Shown: positions 37,526-46,297, counted from the first letter of the stretch. The stretch is DNA of 64,000 nucleotides from an uncultured Lachnospira sp. (GCA_944381165.1 CALWKC010000003.1:58259-122258); one strand, 5' to 3'. Program-made: numbers and translations. The notes: a model not told the origin generated them from the sequence alone.

Positions 37526-37622
37526 GCGGTATGAGGGGGAGCGCCCTGGTATCGTGTATGAAAAGTATAGCGATGGGAGTCCGTGTTTCGGATTGAGAGG
37601 ATGCAGTTTAAGCATCGACCGC
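37526..37622 (+). promoter_or_regulatory. Structured leader, riboswitch candidate, upstream of thiW
   Basis: A closing stem GCGGT (37526-37530) / ACCGC (37618-37622) encloses four hairpins: AGGGG-type with CCCT, a bipartite stem around ATCG and CGAT, AGTCCG-TGTTT-CGGATT and GATGC-AGTTTAA-GCATC. The 3' strand (CCGCCAAAA) can pair instead with TTTTGGCGG at 37639-37647, and a terminator follows at 37735. This is a switch-like layout, but the conserved TPP-riboswitch words are absent. Confidence 0.55.
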
Positions 37623-37734
37623 CAAAAATAAATAGCTGTTTTGGCGGAAAACTTTTGCTGTACTGTATATTAATTTGTATTTATATTTACTGCTGAATAT
37701 TTTTGCTGTAATTAATATTATATGACAGACAGAG

Positions 37735-37761
37735 CGGCGCGCCTTAAGGCGTGCCGTTTTT
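37735..37761 (+). terminator. Terminator in the thiW leader
   Basis: CGGCGCGCC-TTAA-GGCGTGCCG (37735-37756) followed by TTTTT, thirty bases before the thiW ATG. Its place in the leader of the gene suggests conditional termination. Confidence 0.8.
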
Positions 37762-37790
37762 GCCGGACAGCGGAAAAGAGGAGAATAGAC

Positions 37791-38519
37791 ATGAACAAAA
37801 GTCAAAAATTAATTAAACTGATTTTCCTTGCTATGATGGTGGCAATCGGCGTTGTTATTTCGCCGATTTTGAGGGTTGAGGGAATGTGCCCTATGGCGCA
37901 TTTTATAAATGTGACCTGCGCCGTTATGCTTGGACCGTGGTATGCGTTTGTATGCGCGCTTCTTATCGGAATAATCCGCATGGCATTTATGGGAATTCCG
38001 CCTCTTGCACTGACTGGTGCGGTATTTGGTGCGTTTTTATCGGGAATGCTATACCGCCTTTCAAAAGGAAAACTTGTGTGCGCGTTTCTTGGGGAGGTAA
38101 TAGGAACAGGAATTATAGGAGCCATTGTATCTTATCCTGTAATGACATTACTGTGGGGTAAAACAGGGCTTACATGGTTTTTCTATGTGCCGTCCTTTAT
38201 CGCTGGAACGCTTATCGGAGGAAGTATTGCGTTTATTTTCTTAAAACAGATACAGAAGTCCAACATGCTTTCAAAATTCCAGACAGCTCTCGGCTCAAAT
38301 GTATACGAGGGCACAGATGTGGTTTTAAACGATGCGCTGGGTATTGCGTTTCTGGGATTTATCGCATATCTTGCGACTGTTGTAATCGTAAATAATTTTG
38401 TGAAAACACAGGATGCTTTTACAGCCAGCATAAAATACATAGTTTTGGCAGCATTTATGGCTGCGGCGCTTATATTCTGGCTGGTTAAGAGACCAAAAAA
38501 GGAAGCGCCTGCGGCATAA
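37791..38519 (+). CDS. thiW: Thiazole ECF transporter S component ThiW
   Basis: 242-residue hydrophobic protein with about six membrane segments, similar to ThiW, the hydroxyethylthiazole-specific S component of ECF transporters (EGMCPMAHFINVTCAVMLGPW and GAVFGAFLSGMLYR are recognisable). Its identity is supported by the following thiM. ATG 37791 has AGAGGAG eight bases upstream. Expression is probably set by the leader structure and terminator before it. Needs EcfA/A'/T from elsewhere. Confidence 0.88.
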   Translation: MNKSQKLIKLIFLAMMVAIGVVISPILRVEGMCPMAHFINVTCAVMLGPWYAFVCALLIGIIRMAFMGIPPLALTGAVFGAFLSGMLYRLSKGKLVCAFLGEVIGTGIIGAIVSYPVMTLLWGKTGLTWFFYVPSFIAGTLIGGSIAFIFLKQIQKSNMLSKFQTALGSNVYEGTDVVLNDALGIAFLGFIAYLATVVIVNNFVKTQDAFTASIKYIVLAAFMAAALIFWLVKRPKKEAPAA

Positions 38520-38574
38520 GGAAACTTGTGGTTTGAGGTTTGGAAATAAAATAAAATGAGAGATGAGGACAGCT

Positions 38575-39396
38575 ATGAAAAAGGCATGGATGGATGCAAA
38601 GGAGAAGCTCAATATTAAAAACCCGCTTATCCACTGTATAACAAGCCCTATTGCTATAAATGACTGCGCCAATGTCGTGCTTGCGCTTGGAGCTAAGCCG
38701 ATTATGGCTGAGCATCCCAAGGAAGTTGAGGGCGTGACAAAATCAGCCCGGGCGCTCGGTGTGAGTCTTGCAAATATTACAGATGTGAGAGCCGAGTCTA
38801 TGATGATTTCAGGAAAGGCAGCTCTTGATTCGGGAATTCCGTCCGTGCTTGACGCTGTCGGCGTTACGTGCAGTCAGTTCAGGAAGGCGCTTGCGGAGCA
38901 GTTTATAAGCGAGTGCCGCCCGTCTGTTATAAAGGGAAATGTCTCTGAGATAAAAGCGCTTGCCGGAGTTGATTTCAGCGTCTCCGGTATAGATGTGAGC
39001 GAGAATGACAGAGTCAGCCGTGAAAACAGAGCGGCGCTTGAATACATGACGTCGGTGGTCAAAAAACTTGCGGAGAATACCGGAAGTGTTGTTATGGCAA
39101 CCGGCGAGACAGATATTATAAGCGACGGAAAGAAAACGTATTATATTGAAAACGGCTCGCCGCTTATGGCACGCGTTACGGGAACGGGCTGTATGCTCAA
39201 CTGCATAACGGCGGCATTTTTGTCGGTGACTGACGCTGTGACAGCCGCTGTGCTCGCTGCGGCTTCGCTTGGCATAAGCGGTGAGCTTGCAGACAGCAGG
39301 GGAGGACTTGGAACATATCATATAAATTTGATTGATGCGCTGTCGCTGCTTACAGAACAGCAGTTTTCAGTGCGGTTTCATTGTCATGAAGCCTGA
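38575..39396 (+). CDS. thiM: Hydroxyethylthiazole kinase
   Basis: 273-residue ribokinase-like enzyme that phosphorylates 4-methyl-5-hydroxyethylthiazole for thiamine salvage. Signatures: NPLIHCITSPIAINDCAN at the start, RPSVIKGNVSEI in the middle and the ATP/anion-hole region ARVTGTGCML. ATG 38575 follows GAGGA; an ATG four codons earlier has no good site. Directly after thiW on the same strand, so import and phosphorylation of thiazole form a unit. Its 3' end overlaps the convergent tenI-like gene by 30 bases. Confidence 0.95.
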   Translation: MKKAWMDAKEKLNIKNPLIHCITSPIAINDCANVVLALGAKPIMAEHPKEVEGVTKSARALGVSLANITDVRAESMMISGKAALDSGIPSVLDAVGVTCSQFRKALAEQFISECRPSVIKGNVSEIKALAGVDFSVSGIDVSENDRVSRENRAALEYMTSVVKKLAENTGSVVMATGETDIISDGKKTYYIENGSPLMARVTGTGCMLNCITAAFLSVTDAVTAAVLAAASLGISGELADSRGGLGTYHINLIDALSLLTEQQFSVRFHCHEA

Positions 39397-39951
39397 CATC
39401 ATACATGCTCCGGCTGCGCCTGTTTTCATAACATCTGACATTTTTTCGGGGGTAATTCCGCCTATTGCATATACGGGAATATTTACAGACGAGACAATCT
39501 CACGGAGAAATTCAAGTCCGCGCCCGGAAAGCCCGGGCTTACATTCTGTCTCGTAGATATTTCCGGCAAATAAATAGCTTGCGCCGAGTTTGCAGGCAGC
39601 TTTGGCATCTTCGACAGAGTGAACGGAGGTGCCAGTTTTTTTAAATACGGAGCATGGCTTTGAGCCATTTTTGAGCTGGAAATCCCTAAGCGCGTAAAGC
39701 GGCATATGGATATATGGGTGTGAGAGCTTTATTGCGGCATCTGCAAAGTTGTGCAGAATAAGCGGAGTTTCATATTTTTGGCATATTGAAACGGCTTTCT
39801 CTGCCAGTTTTAAATACGATTCGGGAGATAAATCCTTTTCCCGAAGCACAACAGCCTTCGGGTGAAGCGAAGCTATAAAGCTGAGCTGTTCTAAGTAGGC
39901 TTGATTCGGACAAAGTTTTCGGTTGGTTATCGCAATCATATTTTCGTACAT
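39367..39951 (-). CDS. ThiE/TenI family protein
   Basis: 194-residue TIM-barrel protein of the thiamine phosphate synthase family. VVLREKDLS, GTSVHSVEDA and AIGGITPEKM are family motifs; ETECKPGLSGRG resembles TenI more than ThiE. TenI of Bacillus is a thiazole tautomerase using a His in a GHVF segment; here the equivalent reads GNIY, so the function may differ, and ThiE activity cannot be excluded. It lies convergent to thiM with a 30-base overlap. The ATG has AGGAAA. Part of the local thiamine salvage set. Confidence 0.82.
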   Translation of the reverse strand: MYENMIAITNRKLCPNQAYLEQLSFIASLHPKAVVLREKDLSPESYLKLAEKAVSICQKYETPLILHNFADAAIKLSHPYIHMPLYALRDFQLKNGSKPCSVFKKTGTSVHSVEDAKAACKLGASYLFAGNIYETECKPGLSGRGLEFLREIVSSVNIPVYAIGGITPEKMSDVMKTGAAGACMMSGFMTMKPH

Positions 39952-40030
39952 AATAAATTTCCTGCTTTTCTTATTTTTATAAATGGATTATAATGTAAAA
40001 AAACATTTTATACAACAAACGGAGGCTGAT

Positions 40031-40849
40031 ATGTACAAATTTACAGAGGACTGTCTCACAGGGATAGAGGAAATAGATAATGAGCATCGTGAGCTCTTCA
40101 GAATTATTAACGGAGCGCAGGCTATGCTTGAAGAGGAAACAGCAACGGCGGCAGCGGCAAAAAATCTTGTATTGCATCTGAAGAGATATGCTGAGCAGCA
40201 TTTTGACCATGAAGAGGCATATATGGAAAAAATAGGAGATCCTGAGCTTGGGCGCCAGAAGAAGGAACACGCTGAATTTACCGAAAAAGTCAATAATGTT
40301 AAGCTTGATGAAATGAATGATGAGGAAGGCAGGAAGGTGCTTGAGGATTTGTTAGTCTATCTGGCAAAATGGCTTTATCATCATATTCTCGGCAGCGACA
40401 TTATTATTGGAAAAATGCCTGCTGTAAAACCGGAAAATAAAGGCATGTTTGAGTTTACGGACGAGTATAAGACAAATATTGATTTTGTTGATGAGGAGCA
40501 CAGGAAGCTTTTTGAGATTATCGAGCATACCTATGATGTCATTAACGCTCAGTTTCTGGCGGATAAATATGACCAGATTGTGAGTATTATAGAACAGCTT
40601 AAAGAATATACAAAGCTTCACTTCAGCGATGAGGAAAGATACATGGAAGAAATAGGGTATGAGGGGCTTGAGGCTCAGAAGCTCGCACATGAAGCTTTTG
40701 TTGACAGGCTGGCAGGGATTGATATGGATGCAGTTGATGACAGCCAGCAGGAATATCTGTTTGAGCTGATTGACTTTCTGCTTGAGTGGCTTAAAAATCA
40801 TATTTTAAAAATGGACAAAAAAATTCCTGCAAAAAAGCCGGAAAAATAA
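40031..40849 (+). CDS. Double-domain bacteriohemerythrin
   Basis: 272 residues comprising two complete hemerythrin domains in tandem (about 5-130 and 140-265). Each is a four-helix bundle with the diiron ligands: domain 1 has DNEHREL, HFDHEE, HAEF and HHILGSD; domain 2 has DEEHRKL, HFSDEE, AHEAF and NHILKMD. Single-domain bacteriohemerythrins are about 135 residues, so this is a fusion. Oxygen binding or sensing in an anaerobe is the likely role. ATG 40031 has CGGAGG; starts further upstream are not needed. Divergent from the tenI-like gene. Confidence 0.93.
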   Translation: MYKFTEDCLTGIEEIDNEHRELFRIINGAQAMLEEETATAAAAKNLVLHLKRYAEQHFDHEEAYMEKIGDPELGRQKKEHAEFTEKVNNVKLDEMNDEEGRKVLEDLLVYLAKWLYHHILGSDIIIGKMPAVKPENKGMFEFTDEYKTNIDFVDEEHRKLFEIIEHTYDVINAQFLADKYDQIVSIIEQLKEYTKLHFSDEERYMEEIGYEGLEAQKLAHEAFVDRLAGIDMDAVDDSQQEYLFELIDFLLEWLKNHILKMDKKIPAKKPEK

Positions 40850-40876
40850 AAATATTGCGCGAGCTTCCGGAGGCTG

Positions 40877-41383
40877 TCAGCAAAGAAAATTTTTGTCTTT
40901 GAGCGCCTGCTCTATTTCGTCAAGTATTTCTTCGCTTGCGGCCTCCACTGTATGAAAATGTTCGTTTCCCGTAACATTTTTAAGAAGTGAAGAGCTTTTA
41001 TTTTCAACGGTTTTAATAAAGTTTCGGACGTCTCTTCTGGAGGAAATATTAAGTTCAGCCTCAAAGCGCCCATAGATATTGTGGTCTACAAATACGTTGA
41101 GAACCCTGCCGCCCAAATCGACTATGAGAGAGAGCTCATCCTCCGTCTGGCTGTCTGTGTGGCATACCTTGAATGTCCTCCGGCTTTTTCTTGGTACGGC
41201 GGACAGAATATATCCCCGGTTAGTAGACAGAATTTCATTTCCCGATGCCCGCAGGAGCGCTATATCCTGAACGACTGCCTGACGGCTCACGTTAAAATGT
41301 TCGGCGAGAGCTGTTCCGGAGACGGGTGTTGGGCTTTTGCCGATATATTCAATAATTTTACAGCGTCTTTCTTCGCCGTTCAT
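40877..41383 (-). CDS. niaR: NAD biosynthesis repressor NiaR
   Basis: 168-residue repressor: an N-terminal HTH_11 winged helix (about 5-60; GTALAEHFNVSRQAVVQDIA) and a C-terminal 3H domain with the conserved histidines in CHTD, VDHNIYG and EHFH, which bind metal and niacin. NiaR represses NAD synthesis genes when nicotinate is plentiful. ATG 41383 follows GGAGG located in the end of nadC, so they are coupled. It closes the nadA-nadB-nadC operon. Confidence 0.93.
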   Translation of the reverse strand: MNGEERRCKIIEYIGKSPTPVSGTALAEHFNVSRQAVVQDIALLRASGNEILSTNRGYILSAVPRKSRRTFKVCHTDSQTEDELSLIVDLGGRVLNVFVDHNIYGRFEAELNISSRRDVRNFIKTVENKSSSLLKNVTGNEHFHTVEAASEEILDEIEQALKDKNFLC

Positions 41384-41384
41384 G

Positions 41385-42242
41385 TTATTCCTCCGTCTTG
41401 TGAAGATTTTTAAGTGAAATATCCATAATAGGCGCCGAATGAGTAAGCGCACCGCTTGAAATATAGTCTACGCCGATATTGATAAGTCTGTCAATGTTTT
41501 CCTTTGTGACGTTTCCTGAGCATTCCGTTTTGGCGCGTCCGTCTATTAATTTAACAGCTTCCCTCATCTGTTCCGGCGTCATGTTGTCGAGCATAATAAT
41601 GTCGGCGCCCGCCTCAACAGCTTCCTTTACCATATCAAGATTTTCAACTTCAACCTCAATTTTGCGGACAAACGGAGCGTACTCACGGGCCATTTGAACG
41701 GCTTCCTTTACGCCGCCGGCAGCACCGATGTGATTGTCCTTGAGAAGTATGCCGTCCGATAGATTGTAGCGGTGATTGCAGCCGCCGCCGACAGTCACGG
41801 CGTATTTTTCAAAAATGCGGTTGTTCGGCGTCGTCTTTCTTGTGTCAAGCAGCTTTGTTGAGGAGCCCTTCAGGAGGTCGGCGATGCTTCTTGTATATGT
41901 TGCAATACCGCTCATACGCTGAAGATAGTTGAGCGCCGTGCGCTCGCCTGACAGGAGCACCCGGATGTCGCCTCTTACTATTCCCATCAGCTGTCCCTTT
42001 GTGACAGTATCTCCGTCAGATACTTTCATCTCAAAGGTTGTTTTTTCATCAAGAAGGGTAAATACCCGCATAAATACATTAAGACCGCATATAACTCCGT
42101 CCTGCTTGCATATAAGCTCGACTTCCCCCTGCCGGGCATGAGGCATAACCGAGTTTGTTGTGATGTCCTCGCTTGTTATATCCTCTGAGAGAGCCTGCAT
42201 TATCAAATGGTCTGCGTTTAATTTCATAGTTATAGAATTCAT
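41385..42242 (-). CDS. nadC: Quinolinate phosphoribosyltransferase (carboxylating)
   Basis: 285 residues. Uses quinolinate and PRPP to form nicotinate mononucleotide. Signatures: ERTALNYLQRMSGIAT, DTRKTTPNNR, and GGGCNHRYNLSDGILLKDNH. ATG 42242 follows GAGGATAAT; the last codons of nadB overlap slightly upstream. Ends two bases before the niaR start. Third gene of the de novo NAD operon. Confidence 0.96.
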   Translation of the reverse strand: MNSITMKLNADHLIMQALSEDITSEDITTNSVMPHARQGEVELICKQDGVICGLNVFMRVFTLLDEKTTFEMKVSDGDTVTKGQLMGIVRGDIRVLLSGERTALNYLQRMSGIATYTRSIADLLKGSSTKLLDTRKTTPNNRIFEKYAVTVGGGCNHRYNLSDGILLKDNHIGAAGGVKEAVQMAREYAPFVRKIEVEVENLDMVKEAVEAGADIIMLDNMTPEQMREAVKLIDGRAKTECSGNVTKENIDRLINIGVDYISSGALTHSAPIMDISLKNLHKTEE

Positions 42243-42249
42243 ATTATCC

Positions 42250-43602
42250 TCATTTCTGCGCACCTGTTCTGCACATAACAGTTTTGCGTCTTATTTCTGT
42301 TTCTTTTTTTGCACGCTCAATTTCCGAGAGCACCTGGCTGCGGTAGCGTGAGAAAAGTGCATTTTTATTATCGTAATACTCTGTATTGATGCCGTCAAGC
42401 AGACTGTCGGGACACTCCGTAACATTGGAAAAATCCATACATTTCGCGGCACGTTTTGCGAAAATAAGGCTCTCAAGAAGTGAGTTGCTTGCGAGACGGT
42501 TTGCTCCGTGTACGCCGTTGCAGCTTGTCTCGCCTGCGGCGTAGAGATTATTCATGGAGGTCTGGCTGTTCATGTCAACCTTAACGCCTCCCATAAAATA
42601 GTGCTGTGCCGGTACTACCGGAATAGGCTCTTTTGTGACGTCAAAGCCCTCTTCAAGACAGTGTTCATATATATTAGGAAAATGTGATTTTATAACGCTC
42701 TCGTCAATCGGTGACATTGACAGCCAGACATGGCTGCTGCCCTCTTTTTCCATTTCTTTAAATATGGCGGCGGCAACAATGTCTCTTGGGAGCAGCTCGT
42801 CCACAAACCGCTCGCCCTTGCCGTTCAGAAGCACAGCGCCCTCGCCTCGCACAGATTCGGAAATTAAAAACCGTCTTCCGGGTTTATCGGAATATAGCGT
42901 AGTAGGATGGATCTGAACGTAGTCGGCGTGTTCAATTTCAATGTTGTGGTTGAGCGCGACTGCCAGAGCGTCGCCTGTAAGATGTCTGAAATTGGTCGAG
43001 TGTGTGTACAGACCGCCGATTCCTCCGCACGCCCAGAGTGTGTAAGGGGCGGTTATAGCATAAAGGCTGTCAGAGGATGATACGGCGATAATTCCGTAAC
43101 AGGTGTTGTCTGTTGCCAGTATATCGAGCATCGCAGTGTTTTCCCATATAGTTACATTTGGAAGTTCTCTTACGCGCGCCAGGAGTTTTGAAGATATTTC
43201 CTTTCCCGTAATATCTTCGTGGAACACAATTCTTGGGGTGGAGTGAGCACCCTCACGAGTAAATGCAAGATTTCCTTCATTATCACGGCGAAAATCAACG
43301 CCGTAACCGATAAGACTGTCTATTGTGTCTCTGGATGATTTAATCATGATTTCAACTGCTTCGGGATTATTTTCATAGTGTCCGGCGCGCATGGTATCCT
43401 CAAAATAGCTGTCATAATCGTCGTCGCTTTTCAGCATGCAGATGCCACCCTGTGCAAGAAATGAGTCACTTTCCTCGATTTTTGATTTTGTAATCATTAA
43501 AATATTTTTATCTGCAGGGAGACTTAGGGCTGCATAGAGCCCGGCAACACCTGTTCCCACAATGATTACATCGGTATTTACGCGATTTATCTGTTTATTC
43601 AT
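42250..43602 (-). CDS. nadB: L-aspartate oxidase
   Basis: 450-residue FAD enzyme that oxidises aspartate to iminoaspartate, using fumarate in anaerobes. GTGVAGLYAALSL binds FAD, QGGI and HPTTLY line the active site, and SVRGEGAVLLN and GETSCNGVHGANRLASN are family signatures. It is shorter than the roughly 530-residue enteric form because most of the C-terminal helical domain is missing, as in other clostridial NadB. Second gene of the operon, 41 bases after nadA. Confidence 0.95.
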   Translation of the reverse strand: MNKQINRVNTDVIIVGTGVAGLYAALSLPADKNILMITKSKIEESDSFLAQGGICMLKSDDDYDSYFEDTMRAGHYENNPEAVEIMIKSSRDTIDSLIGYGVDFRRDNEGNLAFTREGAHSTPRIVFHEDITGKEISSKLLARVRELPNVTIWENTAMLDILATDNTCYGIIAVSSSDSLYAITAPYTLWACGGIGGLYTHSTNFRHLTGDALAVALNHNIEIEHADYVQIHPTTLYSDKPGRRFLISESVRGEGAVLLNGKGERFVDELLPRDIVAAAIFKEMEKEGSSHVWLSMSPIDESVIKSHFPNIYEHCLEEGFDVTKEPIPVVPAQHYFMGGVKVDMNSQTSMNNLYAAGETSCNGVHGANRLASNSLLESLIFAKRAAKCMDFSNVTECPDSLLDGINTEYYDNKNALFSRYRSQVLSEIERAKKETEIRRKTVMCRTGAQK

Positions 43603-43643
43603 AAAATCTCCGTTTCTGCGTCTTAAAGAGCGTGTTTTAACCG

Positions 43644-44546
43644 TTATTTTGCAAGCTCAAGCATTTTGTCAAGAGCTGCGAGGGCTTTTTGTTTTAGTGC
43701 ATCATCGACGAAGACCTCATTTTTTTCGTTGCGGAGCACATCAAGCACCTTTTCGGGCGTAACTTTTTTCATGTCTGCACAGGTAGGAGCTCCGACCGTA
43801 TAAAACGTCTTGTCGGGATATTTTTCCCGCAGCTCGTACAAAATTCCGCATTCCGTACATATAATAAATGATTTGCTGGTGCTTTCACCTGCGTATTTCA
43901 AAATGCCTGAGGTGCTTCCTATGTAATCGGATATTGCCAGGACGTCAGGAGTACATTCAGGATGTGAAAGCACCTCGGCGTCAGGATGTTTAATTTTACA
44001 TTCGGCAAGCTCAGCTGCTGTTATATTTTTATGTATAGGGCAGAAGCCCGGATTAAAAATAAAGTTTTTATCGGGAAGCTGCTCTGCCACATATCTGCCC
44101 AGATTTTCGTCGGGAATAAATAAAATATTTTTATTCGGAAGCGTGCTTACGACCTTGAGCGCGTTGGCTGAGGTCACACATACGTCCGAGCTGCATTTCA
44201 GAAGTAAGGTCGAATTTATATAACAGACAACCGCAAGGTCGTCGTACCGGCTGCGCACTTTTTCAATATAATCCACCGATGCCATATGAGCCATAGGACA
44301 GTCTGCTGTAATGTCCGGCAGAAGTACTTTCTTGTCAGGATTTAAGAGCTTGGCGCTCTCACCCATAAACGACACACCGCAGAGAACAATAATATCTGCA
44401 TCTGTGTCTCTCGCAATTTTGCTCAGGTAATACGAATCTCCGGTATAATCGGAAACAGCCTTTATTTCGTCATTAACATAGTAGTGAGAAAGAATAACGG
44501 CATTTTTTTTCTTTTTTAAATCATTGATTTCATCGATAATACTCAT
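43644..44546 (-). CDS. nadA: Quinolinate synthase
   Basis: 300-residue [4Fe-4S] enzyme that condenses iminoaspartate with dihydroxyacetone phosphate. Cluster cysteines are in LCGVSFM, SSDVCVTSAN and CTECGILY, with a further GAPTCAD. SHYYVNDEIKAV at the start and HPECTPDV are diagnostic. Oxygen-labile, fitting an anaerobe. First gene of the nad operon; an operator-like dyad covers its promoter. Confidence 0.95.
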   Translation of the reverse strand: MSIIDEINDLKKKKNAVILSHYYVNDEIKAVSDYTGDSYYLSKIARDTDADIIVLCGVSFMGESAKLLNPDKKVLLPDITADCPMAHMASVDYIEKVRSRYDDLAVVCYINSTLLLKCSSDVCVTSANALKVVSTLPNKNILFIPDENLGRYVAEQLPDKNFIFNPGFCPIHKNITAAELAECKIKHPDAEVLSHPECTPDVLAISDYIGSTSGILKYAGESTSKSFIICTECGILYELREKYPDKTFYTVGAPTCADMKKVTPEKVLDVLRNEKNEVFVDDALKQKALAALDKMLELAK

Positions 44547-44611
44547 AGTAAATGTAAAGTCCCAAAGCCGGGGACAGTCTCCTTTAGTGTATTTTGAAAA
44601 TATTACGTGAA

Positions 44612-44652
44612 ATTATAGCACAAGACTTTACATGTGACAAGACAGTTGTAAA
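44612..44652 (-). promoter_or_regulatory. nadA promoter with NiaR-operator-like dyad
   Basis: On the minus strand TTGTCA (44640-44635), 17 bases, TATAAT (44617-44612). The -35 is inside a dyad TTTACA (44627-44632) ... TGTAAA (44647-44652). A further ACACATGTGT lies around 44665. NiaR, encoded at the operon end, is the expected ligand-responsive repressor. Confidence 0.7.
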
Positions 44653-44776
44653 TAAAATACATTTACACATGTGTGAGATTTTTTGATAAATTTTTTATAT
44701 ATGTTGAGTAAATAATATTTTTATTATATAATCTATGATACTATTAAAAAAACTAATTAAGGAACGGAGAGACATT

Positions 44777-46093
44777 ATGCAGTATACCATTCACCAGTTA
44801 ATTTTTTTCTTTTTTGTATATTCGTTTTTGGGCTGGATTTTTGATATGACGGCAGAGGCAATCCGATATGGAAAAGTTGCAAACAGAGGATTTTTAAACG
44901 GGCCTCTGTGTGTTCATTATGGAATTATAATGATTGTAGTTCTTCTTGATATAAATGATTTGTGGGAACATCCTCTGTACCAGCTTATTACATGTATGGT
45001 TATTGTGTTTGTGACAGAATATGTTTCGGGGGCGATGCTCAAAAAAATTACCGGACGAAGGTTTTGGGATTATTCGCATTTAAAATTTAATATCGGAGGG
45101 TATACATGCGCTTTCAGCATTATCGGCTGGGGACTTGCGGCAGCAGCTACAGCATGGCTTATTCATCCGCTTGTCTGTATAATTTATGCGCTCATACCGC
45201 TAAGTATAATTAAGATATTGGAAATTGCAGCGATTGTAATATTTCTGATAGATTTGTTTGTTACTGCGGCCACAATGCTGAAGTGGCATTTTTCGGGAGG
45301 CATTTACGGAAACGTCGCAAAGACACTCGAGAAGACCAAGATACATCTCGGACAGAAAACATTTCAATGGGTGTCAAAGCGTATGTATAAAGCATTTCCT
45401 GAGCTTGAGGGGCAGGAGAAAAATGATGAGGTTGGATTTGGAAAAACAAAAGACCGTGTGTTTGCGAAGGGACTTTGCTTTGATAAGCTGGTGTGGATTT
45501 TCTTTGTGAGCGCTCTGCTGGGAGACTGGGTGGAAACAGTGTTTGTCTGGCTGACAGCGGGAGAGTTTATGAGCCGAAGCAGTCTTCTGTACGGTACCTT
45601 CAGTATTGTATGGGGGCTTGGGGGAGCTCTTGCTACGGCGCTGCTGTATCCTGTTAAGGACAAAAATCCGCTTATTATTTTTGCGGGAGGCTTTGTGCTC
45701 GGAGGTGTTTATGAGTATAGCTGTTCGGTGTTCACTGAGTATGTATTCGGCACGGTGTTTTGGGATTACAGTCATCTTCCTTATAATATAAACGGGCGTG
45801 TAAATCTTTTATTCTGTGTTTACTGGGGAGTTGCGGCTATTGCATGGGTTAAGCTTATATATCCGGCGGCAAGTTTTCTTCTGGAAAAAATTCCTCCTGT
45901 GGCAGGGAAAATAATGACATGGATTATAGTTGTTTTCATGGTTTTGAATATGGCGGTTTCCGGAGCGGCAATCAGCCGTTATGTGTCGAGAAAATCAGGG
46001 GTTGAGGCGTCTACGCCTATAGAGCACCTGTGCGACAGCATTTACAGCGATAAATTTATAGAGAGGATATATCCAAATATGCGTATTCAATAG
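44777..46093 (+). CDS. CmpB-like membrane protein, two copies of the domain (PF06541)
   Basis: 438 residues, about ten to twelve membrane segments. Two homologous halves are joined by a cytosolic linker (about 175-240). The halves share the core GWIFDM / GDWVETV, TEYVSGAML / TEYVFGTVF and FWDYSHL in both, which marks the ABC_trans_CmpB family. These are annotated as putative ABC permeases without proven function. The ATG 44777 follows CGGAGA. Divergent from nadA and closed by a strong terminator. Confidence 0.83.
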   Translation: MQYTIHQLIFFFFVYSFLGWIFDMTAEAIRYGKVANRGFLNGPLCVHYGIIMIVVLLDINDLWEHPLYQLITCMVIVFVTEYVSGAMLKKITGRRFWDYSHLKFNIGGYTCAFSIIGWGLAAAATAWLIHPLVCIIYALIPLSIIKILEIAAIVIFLIDLFVTAATMLKWHFSGGIYGNVAKTLEKTKIHLGQKTFQWVSKRMYKAFPELEGQEKNDEVGFGKTKDRVFAKGLCFDKLVWIFFVSALLGDWVETVFVWLTAGEFMSRSSLLYGTFSIVWGLGGALATALLYPVKDKNPLIIFAGGFVLGGVYEYSCSVFTEYVFGTVFWDYSHLPYNINGRVNLLFCVYWGVAAIAWVKLIYPAASFLLEKIPPVAGKIMTWIIVVFMVLNMAVSGAAISRYVSRKSGVEASTPIEHLCDSIYSDKFIERIYPNMRIQ

Positions 46094-46104
46094 ATAATCC
46101 GTGC

Positions 46105-46148
46105 GGGCGGCATAAAACCGGAAGAACAGTTCCGGTTTTATGCCGTCC
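46105..46148 (+). terminator. Strong terminator after the CmpB-like gene
   Basis: GGGCGGCATAAAACCGGAA (46105-46123) pairs with TTCCGGTTTTATGCCGTCC (46130-46148), 19 bp with one G-T. TTTGT follows. Confidence 0.85.
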
Positions 46149-46163
46149 TTTGTAGTGGAAAAA

Positions 46164-46215
46164 TGTAACAGTTCAGCCCGCGCCATTCGCAAAGCCGCCC
46201 GCTGTGGCTGAACTG
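46164..46215. mobile_element. Short remnant of the MITE-like family
   Basis: TGTAACAGTTCAGCC at 46164-46178 and GGCTGAACTG at 46206-46215 face each other as in the element at 10198, but only about 50 bases remain. The shared CGCGCCATTCGCAAAGCCG is the inverse of the right end of that element. It stands just upstream of the rubrerythrin promoter. Confidence 0.7.
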
Positions 46216-46248
46216 ATATGGAAAAAATAAGTTTTTATGTTTTTGGTG

Positions 46249-46297
46249 TTGACAAAAGTGAAAAGATATGTTTATATTAATTTAGAATTATTCTAAA
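46249..46297 (+). promoter_or_regulatory. Rubrerythrin promoter and PerR box
   Basis: TTGACA (46249-46254) and TATATT (46273-46278) with an 18-base spacer, followed at once by TTTAGAAT-T-ATTCTAAA (46281-46297), a perfect 17-bp dyad matching the PerR/Fur box. PerR is encoded within the operon, so this is an autoregulatory peroxide switch. Confidence 0.85.

Noticed and set aside
37526-37622. TPP riboswitch before thiW
   Set aside because: Expected from context, but the conserved CUGAGA, ACCC, GAACCUGA and GCGUAGGGA-type words are not present in order; kept only as an unassigned structured leader.
37619-37647. Intrinsic terminator CCGCCAAAA/TTTTGGCGG
   Set aside because: No T-run follows the stem on either strand; it is more likely an alternative pairing in the leader than a terminator.
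44654-44734. Second gene or RNA in the nadA / CmpB-like intergenic region
   Set aside because: Only promoters and dyads are seen; no open frame or stable RNA structure beyond them.
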